Positions 34,491-34,781 of a stretch of 34,781 bases of DNA are shown here, piece after piece; position 1 is the first letter of the stretch, and the number at the start of each line of letters is the position of its first letter. The notes below the pieces were generated by a model. That model was given only the letters and a program-made list of their open reading frames with translations, searched no databases and was not told the DNA's origin. Source of the stretch: Klebsormidium nitens (Eukaryota > Streptophyta > Klebsormidiophyceae > Klebsormidiales > Klebsormidiaceae); contig DF237641.1 of assembly GCA_000708835.1 (NCBI GenBank), positions 8,506-43,286 of the forward strand. Direction: 5' to 3'. The position numbers and the translations under genes are program-made.

Positions 34491-34562
34491 TCATTTGCTT
34501 TGCAAGAGGCGGAATTCAGGCTGCTGCAGCCATGCCGTCAGCATCTCATCTTCTGCAGCCAT
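34491..34562 (-). other. Candidate 23-codon upstream ORF
   Basis: On the minus strand an ATG in a strong context (GGCCATGGCTG) opens a 23-residue ORF, MAAEDEMLTAWLQQP onward, ending in TGA 47 bases before the SANT gene start. If the 5' leader is contiguous, it is a translated upstream ORF that could damp expression of the main protein. Within it, atggctgcag is repeated. It has no GT donor, so joining it to the main frame would need a weak GC donor. Confidence 0.35.
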
Positions 34563-34781
34563 GGCCTGACAGTTAACTCCTGAACTAGTGGTAAATTTGT
34601 GTGCAGCTAGCGCCCCTGCCAGTGCTTGTGCTATGCTGCTTTGCACTCCTTGTGGCCCTCCGAGCGAACTAGACTCGTTTGTTGCTCAACCAGTACCGTA
34701 ATTGTTCAACGGTTGACGGCTACTAATGGGTGGTAACAGTACTATTCTGAACTCACGCTCTAGCAGTTCATACTAGATGCA
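34563..34781. other. Upstream flank of the SANT gene
   Basis: This is presumably the promoter or leader of the minus-strand SANT gene. I see no ORF or recognisable element, and the window ends here. Confidence 0.4.

Noticed and set aside
34491-34562. Using MAAEDEMLTAWLQQP as the first exon of the SANT protein
   Set aside because: It needs a poor GC donor, whereas 34443-34368 has an ATG with an upstream in-frame stop and a good gtgggt donor in the right phase.

Overview
The window looks like nuclear DNA of a plant-lineage eukaryote. Genes are broken by GT-AG introns of a few hundred bases, intergenic gaps are 1-2 kb, and one protein carries a WRC zinc finger, a domain known mainly from land plants and their algal relatives. 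A streptophyte alga (for example a Klebsormidium-like species) is my best inference, but no organism marker proves it. Nothing bacterial, viral, organellar or CRISPR-like is visible. The gene models below were built by hand from splice signals and reading-frame continuity. None has transcript support.

Layout. 1-4089: no supportable gene. 4090-10318 (+): four-exon gene for a 1621-residue, mostly disordered nuclear-type protein with a WRC zinc finger. 12442-14370 (+): two-exon gene whose MYND zinc finger is split by the intron. 15363-20923 (-): ten-exon gene for a TRAIP-like RING E3 ubiquitin ligase with an N-terminal RING, a coiled-coil middle and a C-terminal PIP-like tail. 20924-22894: divergent intergenic region with a facing pair of CCAAT boxes. 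22895-23350 (+): intronless 151-residue orphan ORF. 23351-27185: gene-poor, with a possible 31-residue single-pass membrane microprotein at 25810-25905. 27186-34443 (-): eight- or nine-exon gene for a roughly 1220-residue nuclear protein with a SANT/Myb-like domain assembled across three exons.

The four main genes all encode proteins expected in the nucleus: a putative transcription factor, a MYND protein, a replication-linked ubiquitin ligase and a chromatin-type SANT protein. Nothing shows that they work together as a pathway. The WRC and SANT genes share a style: very long G/C-rich exons with G6-G8 or C-runs, acidic/basic low-complexity protein and multiple basic nuclear-localisation-type clusters.

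The most unusual structure is in the SANT gene. Exon edges (splice site plus adjacent coding sequence) occur again as diverged tandem copies in the neighbouring introns at four separate places: the acceptor and donor sides of the SANT exon, the end of exon 6, and the start of exon 7. The MYND gene holds a separate 57-base duplication whose two copies each begin at AGGT, which is what intron gain by tandem duplication would look like.
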